A stretch of DNA of 60,483 nucleotides. Source: Clostridiales bacterium Firm_04. GTDB taxonomy: Bacteria > Bacillota > Clostridia > Oscillospirales > Ruminococcaceae. Where the stretch lies: assembly GCA_001603005.1 (NCBI GenBank), contig LVAJ01000038.1:1-60483 (forward strand). Reading direction: 5' to 3'. The translations under genes and the position numbers were made by a program. The notes below the pieces were generated by a model that worked only from the letters and a program-made list of their open reading frames with translations, ran no database searches and was not told the origin of the DNA. Below, one piece after another: positions 1 through 8,312 of this stretch (position 1 is its first letter; each line of letters begins with the position of its first letter).

Positions 1-55
1 GAAAATCTTCATCGGACATACGATAAAGAGAGGATGACACAAACAAGCTAACCGA

Positions 56-166
56 CAAATTCTGATTTATCTTATTACGCTGTGAAAACAATCAGAATAA
101 TGTACGCTTCCGGAAAGCTTTAGATCAATGGCGGCGGGCACTGCCCGCAAATTCTGATTTATCTTA
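56..166. repeat. 19-bp direct repeat pair around a GC hairpin
   Basis: The 19-mer CAAATTCTGATTTATCTTA occurs at 56-74 and again at 148-166. A short hairpin, GCGGGC-act-GCCCGC, lies at 134-148 against the second copy. No gene is visible in 1-263 apart from the terminator of the transporter operon. The pair could be the edge of a repeat element extending off the left end of the window. Seen directly; the meaning is unknown. Confidence 0.6.
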
Positions 167-186
167 GCAACATAAATAAACACAAT

Positions 187-216
187 GCCCCAAAGCGTAT
201 TGAAACGCTTCGGGGC
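187..216 (-). terminator. Intrinsic terminator of the ECF/ABC operon
   Basis: An 11-bp stem (GCCCCGAAGCG pairing with CGCTTTGGGGC, one G-U) with an 8-nt loop lies 47 bases past the stop codon of the last transporter gene. On the minus strand it is followed by a T-rich stretch. Confidence 0.75.
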
Positions 217-263
217 AAAACTTCTATATGGGTATCTTTTTAAATGCGATGCGTATTTTTCAT

Positions 264-1685
264 TCAGATACTGCCGTTTTCAATATGCAGAACATGCGTA
301 CAGCAGCGGTCGATCAGCTCCATATCATGCGTGACGATCAGCACCGTGCAGGCATGTCCGAGCGATTGCAGCAGCGCTGCCGTGCGCTCCATGCTCCCGA
401 AATCCAGCCCGCTTGTCGGCTCGTCAAATACGAGGATCTGCTTGCCGGCGAGCAATGCCGATGCGATCGCCGTGCGCTGCTTCTGCCCGCCGGACAGCGA
501 CATCGGATGCCGGTCTTTGTATGCGGAAATCTGCAGCTGCTCCAGAATCGCCTCTGCCTTTTCGCGGTCTGTTTCATCCGCGCCGAGCATGACTTCTTCC
601 AGCACGGTCTCCGCGAACAGCTGATGATTGACGTCCTGCATCACCAGATAGGAGCACCGCCGCAGATCGCGCGGTTTCAGGCGTCTGCCGTCCAGCACAA
701 CCGTCCCGCGGAAGCCCTTTTGCAGTCCGCAGAGACATTTCACAAAGGTGGATTTGCCCGCGCCGTTGTGTCCGACAACCGCCGTGACGCTGCCCTTCGG
801 GATCGACAGGTTTTCGATCCGAAGCGCCGGATCCTTGCCGTAGCTGTACGCAAAATGCTCCAGACTGATCGCTTCGCCGCCCGCATCCTGCCGGATCGGA
901 TAGATGCCCGTTCTCGTTTCAAGGTAATTGTTCTGTGCGGAAAACGCGCGCAGTCCCATTTGATTGAGCTGCTCCGTTTCCAGTGCGAAAAAGACATCGC
1001 CTGTCCATTCCGCAGCAATGCTGCCGTTTTCCAGCAGCAGCACGCGGTCGCAGAGCCCGCGCAGCCAGCCGAGCCGGTGCTCCGCGATCACAATGGTTCT
1101 GCCCTGCGCTTTCCAGTTCCGGAGATACCCGCGCAGCGCTTCAATTGCATCGAGATCGAGATTCGAGGTCGGCTCATCCAGCACGAGCAGTTCGGGCTGC
1201 ATCGCGGTCGTTCCGGCGCAGGCGATCTTCTGCTTTTCGCCGCCGGAAAGCCTGAAAATGCTCCTTCCGAGCAGCGGATGAATCTGCATTTCGTTCGCTG
1301 CGGCATCGACACGCCTGCGGATCTCCGCTTCCGGCAAGCCCATGTTTTCGCAGCCGAATGCGATCTCCGCAGTCGTATCCACGCAGAAAAACTGACTGCG
1401 CGGATTCTGGAACACACTCCCAACCGTTCCCGCAAGCAATTCGATCGTGCAGTCTGCGATCTGCTTTCCGCAGACCGTCACGCTGCCCTGCATCTCCCCC
1501 TCATAGTAATGCGGGATCAGTCCGTTCAGCATTCTGGTGACGGTCGTTTTCCCGCAGCCGGAGCTGCCGCAGAGCAGCACGCATTCTCCCGCTTTGATTT
1601 GCAGATCCAGCCCGTTTACCGCGCCGGCATCCCCGTTCTGATACCGGAACGAGACCTGCTCCAGCACCGCTGCATCCCCGCTCAT
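264..1685 (-). CDS. ECF transporter double ATPase (fused EcfA-EcfA')
   Basis: This 473-residue protein has two complete ABC ATPase domains in one chain, so it is about twice the usual EcfA length. Domain 1 has Walker A GSSGCGKTT at residues 40-48, signature LSGGEKQ and Walker B LLVLDEPTSNLD. Domain 2 has Walker A GHNGAGKST, signature LSGGQKQ and ILVFDEPTSGLD. In ECF transporters such ATPases power vitamin or metal uptake together with EcfT and an S component. The start overlaps the EcfT stop codon as ATGA (1682-1685), which fixes the start and shows translational coupling. A longer reading frame runs upstream to 2237 in another frame of EcfT but is a shadow. It is the last gene of the operon and is followed by the terminator at 187-216. 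Confidence 0.88.
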   Translation of the reverse strand: MSGDAAVLEQVSFRYQNGDAGAVNGLDLQIKAGECVLLCGSSGCGKTTVTRMLNGLIPHYYEGEMQGSVTVCGKQIADCTIELLAGTVGSVFQNPRSQFFCVDTTAEIAFGCENMGLPEAEIRRRVDAAANEMQIHPLLGRSIFRLSGGEKQKIACAGTTAMQPELLVLDEPTSNLDLDAIEALRGYLRNWKAQGRTIVIAEHRLGWLRGLCDRVLLLENGSIAAEWTGDVFFALETEQLNQMGLRAFSAQNNYLETRTGIYPIRQDAGGEAISLEHFAYSYGKDPALRIENLSIPKGSVTAVVGHNGAGKSTFVKCLCGLQKGFRGTVVLDGRRLKPRDLRRCSYLVMQDVNHQLFAETVLEEVMLGADETDREKAEAILEQLQISAYKDRHPMSLSGGQKQRTAIASALLAGKQILVFDEPTSGLDFGSMERTAALLQSLGHACTVLIVTHDMELIDRCCTHVLHIENGSI

Positions 1686-2431
1686 GCGATCACCCCCGCG
1701 ATTCCGAGTATCCATAGTACATAGACTGATGCCGTCAGCAGCAGCACCGCAAAATCCTGCAAATGAAACCCGATCTGACAAATATTTGTACGGCGCACGC
1801 CGACACCGAGCCCTCTGGTCAATGCCGCTGCCGAAAGCTCGCTGCCGATGTTGACCGAGCAGACCATGAGCGGGATCAGCCGGTATTCGAGCAGCTTTCC
1901 CGCATGTCTGCCGCCGATGCGGATATCCCGCATTTTCATCGCGGTATTGATCGCGGAAAATTCTTCCAGAACCGTCGGAAAGAACCGGAACATCACCGAA
2001 AGCGGAATCGTGATCTGCTGCGGCACATGCATCCGGTGCATCGCGGCAATGAACTCGCTGACTGTGGTATTTGAGAGCGTATAGGCGCCCATTGCAAGCC
2101 CCGGCATCAGCCGGACGAACACCATGACGCACATGCCTGCAATGCTGAGCGCCGCATCTTTCAGCTCCGGCAAAGCCAGCTTCTGCAAGGTCAGCATCCC
2201 GCCGAACACCGCGCCGTACACCACAGCTTTTTTCCATTGCCCCGCAATGAGCATGAGCACTGCCGGCAGCAGACTGAGCACGGAGGCGGCGATCCGCACC
2301 GCGCGGATGTCACCGCCCGTCCCGCCGAGCACAAAAATCACAAGCGTCAGAATGACCGCAAGCTTGGTGCGTGGATCGAGCACCATGCCGCGGTGCTCGA
2401 TATCTGCCGAAAACAGCGCTGTTCCTGTCAT
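1682..2431 (-). CDS. ECF transporter transmembrane component (EcfT)
   Basis: A 249-residue integral membrane protein of the CbiQ/EcfT family, the scaffold that couples the ATPases to the substrate-binding S component. Seen: an N-terminal hydrophobic block after the start of the mature fold (KLAVILTLVIFVLGG), further membrane segments, and the conserved cytoplasmic coupling helix with the family's Ala-Arg-Gly type region (AALTRGLGVG near residues 200-210). I chose ATG 2431 because it sits in TGAAATG with the stop of the upstream ABC gene at 2433, and because a longer version would overlap that gene. The stop overlaps the next start by 4 bp. The substrate cannot be read from this subunit. Confidence 0.82.
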   Translation of the reverse strand: MTGTALFSADIEHRGMVLDPRTKLAVILTLVIFVLGGTGGDIRAVRIAASVLSLLPAVLMLIAGQWKKAVVYGAVFGGMLTLQKLALPELKDAALSIAGMCVMVFVRLMPGLAMGAYTLSNTTVSEFIAAMHRMHVPQQITIPLSVMFRFFPTVLEEFSAINTAMKMRDIRIGGRHAGKLLEYRLIPLMVCSVNIGSELSAAALTRGLGVGVRRTNICQIGFHLQDFAVLLLTASVYVLWILGIAGVIA

Positions 2432-2432
2432 T

Positions 2433-4175
2433 TCAAAGTCTCCATGAAGCCGCTTCCTCTCTGCTCTCCACAAAGGAGCGGTAAATGCCTTCCTGCTGCA
2501 TCAGCTCGTCATGCGTGCCGCGCTGCACAATCCTGCCGCTGTCGATCACGAGGATCTGATCCGCATTGCGTACCGTTTTCAGCCGGTGCGCGATCATGAT
2601 GATCGTCTTTTCCTTTGTCAGCGCATCAATCGCGCGCGTCAGATCCGCTTCATTTTCCGGATCGACATTCGCGGTCGCCTCGTCCAGCACAATGACCGGC
2701 GCATCCTTCATGATCGCGCGGGCAATGGAAATGCGCTGCTTTTCGCCGCCGGAAAGCGATGCGCCGCCCTCGCCGATCACCGTGTCATAGCCGTCCGGCA
2801 GCTGCATGATAAAATCGTGGCAGCAGGCTTTTTTCGCCGCCGCGATCACCTGCTCCATCGGCGCGTCCGGCTGTCCGAAGCGGATGTTGTTCGCGACCGT
2901 ATCCGCAAACAGATACACCCGCTGGAACACAAAGCTGAAATTCTTCATCAGCGCGTCCATGCTGTATTCCCGCACATCATGCCCGTCGAGCTTCACGCTG
3001 CCGGCGTCCACATCCCAGAAGCGCGAAAGCAGCGATGTCAGTGTCGTTTTGCCGCCGCCGGACGGTCCCACGATCGCGGTCGTCGTCCGTTCCGGAATGT
3101 GCAGCGATACGCCGTCAATGATCGTTTTCTGCTCATAGGCAAAGCGGATGTTTTCCGCATCGAGATCGTAATGCGCAGGCGTCAGCTCCGCACCGGACAG
3201 ATCCATCTGCGGCGTTGCGAGGATCTCCTGCGCCTGCCGCACGCTCACATCGACCGTGCGCAGCAGCGCGGAATATTTGCCGGCTGTGTCAAGCTGCGCG
3301 TAGATCAGATACGAGCTGATGATCATGATCAGGCAGGTCAGCAGATCCATGCTGCCGTTCAGATGCAGCAGCACCGATGCCAGCACCAGAACCGTGCCGA
3401 CCGCTTTCAGCCAGAAACTCTGCAAGGTCATGTACGGGATCAGCTTCAGCTCCATTGCGGAATTGGCATGCTCGTTTTCGTCGATCGCCTGATTGAGCTC
3501 ACGGCTGCGCTGTCCGGTCAGGCGGAATGCCTTGACCTCTGCAATGCCCTGAATATATTCAATGACCTTTTCGACCAGCGCCGAATCCTTTTCGATTTTC
3601 TGCTTTGCCATGCCCGCAGATGTCTTCATCATGCCGCTGTTGATCGCGAAAAACACCGCAAGTTCGCCGCAGAGGATCAGTCCGATGCGCCAGTCAAACA
3701 GCAGGATCATGACCGTGATGACCGCCGTCGAGAGCAGTCCGGAGCAGACCAGCATGACCACTCTGGTCGCGACATTTTCGAGATTCTGCATGGTATTCGT
3801 CGTCACGGACAAGATGCGTCCGAGGCTGTTGTCATTGTAATAGCCCATCGGCAGATAGCGCAGATGCTCCGCAAGCTGCATGCGCTTTTTCGCGCAGGTG
3901 CCGTAGCCGCCCTCGGTCTGGAGCATGGTCGCCTTGCTCTTGACAATACCCGCGCCGATGATGCTCACCAGCATGATGCCGAGACAGATCAGGCAGGTCT
4001 GCGCCGTGACATTCTGCGCCAGCAGCGCGCGGATCATGCAGGCGATCGCCGGAATTTTCAGCGCTTCAAATACCGCCTGCAGCAGACTGAATCCGATCGA
4101 GGAATAGAACCGCTTTTTGTCATCCGGACTGCAAAAATCAAAGAAGTTTTTCAGGATCTGAAACATCCTCTGCAC
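2433..4175 (-). CDS. ABC half-transporter, exporter fold (MdlB/YbtQ-like)
   Basis: A 580-residue fusion of a six-helix ABC transmembrane domain (about residues 20-310) with an ATPase domain. Walker A GPSGGGKTT, signature LSGGEKQ, and Walker B followed by DEATANVD are all intact. It very likely forms a heterodimer with the preceding gene, whose 3' end it overlaps by 38 bases. The first codon is GTG (4175), with AAGGA five bases upstream; an ATG three codons later is the alternative. Exporter-fold pairs next to ECF components and an AraC regulator are known from siderophore import systems such as YbtPQ, so import is possible. That direction is inference from context, not from the sequence itself. 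Confidence 0.85.
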   Translation of the reverse strand: MQRMFQILKNFFDFCSPDDKKRFYSSIGFSLLQAVFEALKIPAIACMIRALLAQNVTAQTCLICLGIMLVSIIGAGIVKSKATMLQTEGGYGTCAKKRMQLAEHLRYLPMGYYNDNSLGRILSVTTNTMQNLENVATRVVMLVCSGLLSTAVITVMILLFDWRIGLILCGELAVFFAINSGMMKTSAGMAKQKIEKDSALVEKVIEYIQGIAEVKAFRLTGQRSRELNQAIDENEHANSAMELKLIPYMTLQSFWLKAVGTVLVLASVLLHLNGSMDLLTCLIMIISSYLIYAQLDTAGKYSALLRTVDVSVRQAQEILATPQMDLSGAELTPAHYDLDAENIRFAYEQKTIIDGVSLHIPERTTTAIVGPSGGGKTTLTSLLSRFWDVDAGSVKLDGHDVREYSMDALMKNFSFVFQRVYLFADTVANNIRFGQPDAPMEQVIAAAKKACCHDFIMQLPDGYDTVIGEGGASLSGGEKQRISIARAIMKDAPVIVLDEATANVDPENEADLTRAIDALTKEKTIIMIAHRLKTVRNADQILVIDSGRIVQRGTHDELMQQEGIYRSFVESREEAASWRL

Positions 4176-5913
4176 CCCCGTCCTTTGTCGAAATATGCGC
4201 AGCCCACATGCTGCTGTAAAGCCCGTTCTGTTTCAGCAGATCCGCATGCGTGCCCGACTCTGCGATCGCGCCGTCCTTCACCACGTAAATGCAGTCCGCA
4301 TTTTTGACCGTCGAAAGCCGGTGCGCAATGACGATCAGCGTTTTGCCCGCGACCAGCTTTGCCACGCTCCGCTGGATCAGCGCTTCATTTTCCGGATCGG
4401 TATACGCAGTCGCTTCGTCGAGAATCACGATCTCCGCATTTTTCAGCATTGCCCGCGCGATCGCGATGCGCTGCCGCTCGCCGCCGGACAGATGCCCGCC
4501 CGATGCGCCGACAACGGTATCATAGCCGTTTTCCAGCCCCAGAATGAAGTCGTGGCAGCCGCACTGCTTTGCCGCTTCCTCGACCTCGGCATCGGTCGCA
4601 GACTGTCTGCCGAGCCGGATGTTCTCGCGCACCGACAGATCAAACAGGAAATTATCCTGCGAAACATAGGCGATGCGATCATTGTAATCGTCCAGCGGAA
4701 TGTCTTTGATATTGACGCCGCCGAGCGAAATGCTGCCGCTTTTTACGTCCCAGAGGCTTGCGATCAGCCGCGCAACAGTCGATTTTCCGCTGCCGGACGG
4801 TCCGACCAGCGCGACAAATTCGCCCGCATGCACCGTCATGGAAATGCCATGCAGGATCTCCTTGTCGTCATAGCCGAAACGGATATTTTCGAGCACGATA
4901 TCGCCGTTTTCCGGCTGCTTTGCAAGCTGCGCCGGACGCTTCATTTCCGGCGCTTCGATGATGCTGCGCACCTCTGTCACGATCGTATCCATCTGCGCAA
5001 TATCGTCCGAATAAGACATCACGCCGAGCAGTGGCTCGATCAGTCCGACCGTCAGGATGATGACCGTGATAAAGTCCGCTGCGGAGATCGTGCCGTGCAT
5101 TGCCATGATGCCGCCGATCGGCAGAACCGAAAGCATCGTCGCCGGCATGATGCACATGGCAAAGGTCATATAGACATTGCAGGAGCGCATCCAGTCCACA
5201 AAGCTTGCGGCGCTCTCCTTTGCTGCAGCCGCAAATTTTTCGTAGCTGGACTCTGTTTTGCCGAACACCTTGATGACCTCGATGCCCTTGATGTACTCCG
5301 CCGTGACCGCGTTCAGCGCCTTTGTCGCACGAACCGTCCGCGCATAGCTTTCTTCATAGCCGAACATCATCAGCGCGTAGCAGATGACGCCGAGCGGGAG
5401 CGTCACCAGCGCCGCAAGCCCAAGCTTCCAGCTCACCGCGAACACACAGATCAGCACAATAATCGGCGCGCCGATGCCGGTCGTGAACTCCGGCAGGATA
5501 TGCGCGAGTGTCGTTTCAATGCTGTCGATGCGCTCCACAATCGTGCTTTTCAGCGAACCGGACGGCTGATTCAGCACATCACCGAGCGGCATTTTCGCCA
5601 GATGATCAAGCGCCCGCTTCCGGATGACCGCAAGCGTATGGAATGTTGCAAGATGCGAATTGGCAGTGGAAAGCGCATGAAACAGCGCATGCCCGAACCA
5701 GAGCGCCAGCACTGCAATGCAGTTCAGCACATAGCCGCGGCGGTCGTTGCTGCCGTCCAGCAGCATCCGCACGATCCGCGCAATAAAGTAATAGGGCGCA
5801 ATGCCGCAGAGCATGCTGAACGCCGCCAGCACGACACTTGCGATGAATTTGCCCTTTCGTTCGCCGGACTGTTTCAGGAGCCAGCCAAATGATCCGTTCC
5901 GATCCTTTCCCAT
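4138..5913 (-). CDS. ABC half-transporter, exporter fold (MdlA/YbtP-like)
   Basis: A 591-residue partner of the next gene: an N-terminal membrane domain (about residues 20-320) and a C-terminal ATPase with Walker A GPSGSGKST, signature LSGGERQ and Walker B VILDEATAYTD. Its ATG shares its first base with the TAA stop of the AraC gene (TAATG at 5911-5915), so the two are translationally coupled. It runs 38 bases into the next gene. Both ATPase domains of the pair keep the catalytic glutamate after Walker B, so both sites look active. The operon context (ECF subunits, AraC regulator) suggests a combined uptake apparatus; multidrug export remains possible. Confidence 0.85.
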   Translation of the reverse strand: MGKDRNGSFGWLLKQSGERKGKFIASVVLAAFSMLCGIAPYYFIARIVRMLLDGSNDRRGYVLNCIAVLALWFGHALFHALSTANSHLATFHTLAVIRKRALDHLAKMPLGDVLNQPSGSLKSTIVERIDSIETTLAHILPEFTTGIGAPIIVLICVFAVSWKLGLAALVTLPLGVICYALMMFGYEESYARTVRATKALNAVTAEYIKGIEVIKVFGKTESSYEKFAAAAKESAASFVDWMRSCNVYMTFAMCIMPATMLSVLPIGGIMAMHGTISAADFITVIILTVGLIEPLLGVMSYSDDIAQMDTIVTEVRSIIEAPEMKRPAQLAKQPENGDIVLENIRFGYDDKEILHGISMTVHAGEFVALVGPSGSGKSTVARLIASLWDVKSGSISLGGVNIKDIPLDDYNDRIAYVSQDNFLFDLSVRENIRLGRQSATDAEVEEAAKQCGCHDFILGLENGYDTVVGASGGHLSGGERQRIAIARAMLKNAEIVILDEATAYTDPENEALIQRSVAKLVAGKTLIVIAHRLSTVKNADCIYVVKDGAIAESGTHADLLKQNGLYSSMWAAHISTKDGGAEDVSDPEKLL

Positions 5914-6890
5914 TAAGATTCCTCCCGTCCGCTGCGGTATGCCTGCGGTGTCATGCCCATAACATCGCGGAATGCAGCAGAAAATTTTGATGCATTGTCA
6001 TATCCGAGCCGCTGCGCGATCTCTGCGACAGAGCATTTCCGCTCCGAGATCAGCATTGCCGCAGCTGCCTTCATCCGGTAGCTTTTGAGATACTGATAGA
6101 CCGGACTGCCGTACACCGCCTTGAAGATCTTCCGGAGCGTTGCGGGCGGCATGCCGAACTGTGCAGAAAGCGCTTCCACGGTATAGTTTTTGCTGAGATC
6201 GGCGGTCAGAAGCGCATGGATCTCCTGAATCTTGTCTGTCTGACTCGCCGGAAAATACTGCCGCTGCTCCTGACAGGCTGCCGGATCCAGCGTTTCCAGC
6301 ATGAGCAGCAGCTCGGTGATCTTCAGCTTGAAATAGGAAGGACGGATCTGCTTCGGCACATGATACAGCTGCATAAAAAGCTGATTCAGCGGCTCATTTG
6401 CACGGAGCAGAAACTCCTTGTTCTCCGGACAGAATTTCTCCGAGAGCGCTTCAATATGCACCGGAACCGCCGGCATCTCCCGCGCAAGCGATGCCGAAGC
6501 CGCTTCCTGCATGAACCCGATCGTGATGCCGTGATAATGCGAAAGCGGCAGATGCACCGTGCCCGCATGATGCACGCGCCGGTCGATCCGCAGATCGCCC
6601 GCTTCCATATAGTACCTGCCGCCGAGCAGATTTTCATGCTCGATCCTGCCCTCTCTGCAATGGTCGATGCAGAGCACCGTATCCGCATTCTGATACTGCG
6701 ACTGACAATGCTTGAGGTGAAAATCGTTGTACATCAGATAGACGCCCTCGAACACGCGGTACATCGTCATGAACGCCTCGCCGGAGCCGTCATCGAGCCG
6801 CAGCACACGGCATTCGCCTTCCGCCGCGATCTCATGCACATTATCGCCGAATCCCGCATGCTCCAGCATGTAGAACAATTCCTGCTTCAC
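5913..6890 (-). CDS. AraC-family transcriptional regulator
   Basis: A 325-residue regulator with an N-terminal sensing region of about 200 residues and a C-terminal double helix-turn-helix (about 225-322) ending in the family pattern of a second HTH followed by DVMGMTPQAYR. It resembles the regulators of siderophore and metal uptake operons (YbtA/PchR type), which lie beside exporter-fold ABC genes as here. The start is GTG at 6890, overlapping the stop of the S-component gene as GTGA. It is embedded in the operon, so it probably controls the operon and itself. The effector is unknown. Confidence 0.85.
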   Translation of the reverse strand: MKQELFYMLEHAGFGDNVHEIAAEGECRVLRLDDGSGEAFMTMYRVFEGVYLMYNDFHLKHCQSQYQNADTVLCIDHCREGRIEHENLLGGRYYMEAGDLRIDRRVHHAGTVHLPLSHYHGITIGFMQEAASASLAREMPAVPVHIEALSEKFCPENKEFLLRANEPLNQLFMQLYHVPKQIRPSYFKLKITELLLMLETLDPAACQEQRQYFPASQTDKIQEIHALLTADLSKNYTVEALSAQFGMPPATLRKIFKAVYGSPVYQYLKSYRMKAAAAMLISERKCSVAEIAQRLGYDNASKFSAAFRDVMGMTPQAYRSGREES

Positions 6891-7453
6891 GCGATGCCCG
6901 CCTTTTCAAAATGCTTTTTCAGCAGCGCCTTGCCGAGCAGTCCGCCGATGATGCCGCAGACAAATGCTGCTGCAAACAGCGCGGGGCACATCCATGCCGG
7001 CATCAGCTTCGTGACCGTTTCGATGTAATCCTGACCGAAATTCTGCCGCGTGGACCAGTATTTTTCCGCTGCAAAAAACAGCGGCAGATAGTTTCCGCCG
7101 ATCCAGAGGCTGAAAACGCCGCTCGTCAGCACCGCCTTGCCCGCGCTCTGATAATTGCCGCTTTTGTACACAAGCTCCGCAAGCAGTCCGGTGATGACCG
7201 AGACCACAAGCGGCTGCCAGCTCATACCGGTCAGCATCATCAGCAGTCCCATGATGATGCTCATGATCCAGATCATGCCGAATTTCTTCACTCTGGTCAG
7301 GAACAGCATGAACGGGATGCCGCCCAGAATCGGCACCAGCACTGCCAGCAGCGGCAGAAAGATCGGGATAAACCCGAGCATTGCAATGAGAAATACGATC
7401 ACAAAATAGATCGCCGAGAAAATGCCGATGTTGATGAGATCCTTGCCTTTCAT
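6887..7453 (-). CDS. ECF transporter S component (Trep_Strep/MptD-like)
   Basis: A 188-residue protein with about five to six hydrophobic segments and the opening MKGKDLINIGIFSAIYF, typical of the TIGR02185-like S components that travel with EcfT, EcfA and MdlAB-type genes. S components bind the substrate in the membrane. ATG 7453 was chosen because GGAGGG lies four to five bases upstream; a longer reading frame to 7492 would run into the operator-like dyad. It is the first gene of the operon. Family assignment is by recalled sequence pattern and is fairly secure; the substrate is unknown. Confidence 0.78.
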   Translation of the reverse strand: MKGKDLINIGIFSAIYFVIVFLIAMLGFIPIFLPLLAVLVPILGGIPFMLFLTRVKKFGMIWIMSIIMGLLMMLTGMSWQPLVVSVITGLLAELVYKSGNYQSAGKAVLTSGVFSLWIGGNYLPLFFAAEKYWSTRQNFGQDYIETVTKLMPAWMCPALFAAAFVCGIIGGLLGKALLKKHFEKAGIA

Positions 7454-7467
7454 AATACCCTCCATTC

Positions 7468-7485
7468 GGTTAGATCCAGCTAACC
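7468..7485. promoter_or_regulatory. Dyad GGTTAG-N6-CTAACC before the ECF operon
   Basis: A perfect 6-bp inverted repeat with a 6-bp spacer sits 15 bases before the S-component ATG, inside the predicted leader. Almost the same dyad occurs at 10278-10295 before the GLUG lipoprotein gene. Possible operator; the binding protein is unknown. DtxR/IdeR boxes share the half-sites but have a 1-bp spacer. Confidence 0.45.
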
Positions 7486-7500
7486 TACACACAAAAAAAT

Positions 7501-7547
7501 GCAGCCCGCATCCGGACTGCGTTTATTATAGCACAGTGCCGCTGCCG
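7501..7547 (-). promoter_or_regulatory. Operon promoter with a terminator-like hairpin at the start site
   Basis: On the minus strand TGGAAA, 17 bases, TATAAT (the -10 is 7525-7530) points to the ECF operon. About at the expected start site begins a hairpin, GCAGTCCG-gatg-CGGGCTGC (7501-7520), followed by seven T. It could stop read-through from the methyltransferase side or act as an attenuator. Confidence 0.5.
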
Positions 7548-7611
7548 TTTCCACTCCATTTTGTTCCGGATGCTCCGTTCTGCAAATGATTTTTCAGCAT
7601 GCAGACCGAAA

Positions 7612-7644
7612 AACAGCCCTGTCCGTCAGCGGGACAGAGCTGTT
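7612..7644 (-). terminator. Terminator after the methyltransferase gene
   Basis: AACAGCTCTGTCC pairs with GGACAGGGCTGTT (one G-U) around a 7-nt loop and runs into T residues on the minus strand, 23 bases past the stop codon. Confidence 0.75.
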
Positions 7645-7666
7645 CTGTTCATGCATTTCCGGCTGC

Positions 7667-8293
7667 TTACGCCTTCCGCGCAATGACCGTGATCCACGGT
7701 TTTTCGCTGTGATGCGCGGTTTTGATATCCGTAAATCCGGCGCTTTCCAGTGCTGCGGCGATCTCCTGAACGGTATGGCACTTCATGCCGTCGATGATCT
7801 TCTCGAAGCGCAGGCTGGTCTGATCCGTGCCGTCGGATTCATTGACGATCAGGAACACGCCGCCCGGTTTCAGGATGCCGGCGACCTGTGCAAAGCAATG
7901 GGCAAGCCCTTTCCAGAAATAGATCGTTTCAAATGCCGTTGCAAGGTCATAGGCTTCCTGTTCCAGCTTGAGCGCGGTCACATCGCCCTGCTGAACGGTG
8001 CAGCGTCCCGCAGCGATCATCGCGCGGTTGTACTCCGCCGCTTTCTCCACGGAAAGCGGGGAATAATCGACCGCGGTGAGCTTTGCGGACGGATACCGCT
8101 CCAGCAGTGCGCCTGCATTTCTGCCGCCGCCGCAGCCGAGCTCCGCGATCCGTGCGGGCTGCAAGCCTTTCAGGTGCGCGATGCCCCAATCCGCCATTTT
8201 CGCATGCCCGCCGTTCATGCCTTTCAGCATCATTTTGCCGAGAACGCCTTCCGGCTTTCTGGTCTGACTTACATAATCCCGAAACAGTCCCAT
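7667..8293 (-). CDS. Class I SAM-dependent methyltransferase
   Basis: A 208-residue methyltransferase with the glycine-rich SAM loop IAELGCGGGRNAG (about residues 48-60), the acidic residue after the second strand (AVDYSPLS) and the motif ILKPGGVFLIVNE. This is the small UbiE/COQ5-like fold, which transfers a methyl group to a small molecule; the acceptor cannot be read. ATG 8293 follows a G-rich ribosome site; upstream residues in the same frame are Lys/Arg-rich shadow of the preceding gene. It lies 19 bases after the GLUG lipoprotein gene and probably shares its transcript with the TetR gene. Confidence 0.83.
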   Translation of the reverse strand: MGLFRDYVSQTRKPEGVLGKMMLKGMNGGHAKMADWGIAHLKGLQPARIAELGCGGGRNAGALLERYPSAKLTAVDYSPLSVEKAAEYNRAMIAAGRCTVQQGDVTALKLEQEAYDLATAFETIYFWKGLAHCFAQVAGILKPGGVFLIVNESDGTDQTSLRFEKIIDGMKCHTVQEIAAALESAGFTDIKTAHHSEKPWITVIARKA

Positions 8294-8312
8294 AACAATC
8301 CCCCCGTTCGGT

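Noticed and set aside
228..1724. Long plus-strand open frame opposite the EcfA gene
   Set aside because: It is antisense to a clear ABC ATPase, has Arg/His/Gln-rich composition typical of a high-GC shadow frame, and no ribosome site.
2511..5892. Long plus-strand frames (about 600 and 565 codons) opposite the ABC half-transporter genes
   Set aside because: Shadow frames of two well-conserved ABC genes; composition is biased and no start signal is seen.
7468..7485. DtxR/IdeR iron box
   Set aside because: The half-sites fit but the 6-bp spacer does not; the true box has a 1-bp spacer, so it is listed only as an unassigned dyad.
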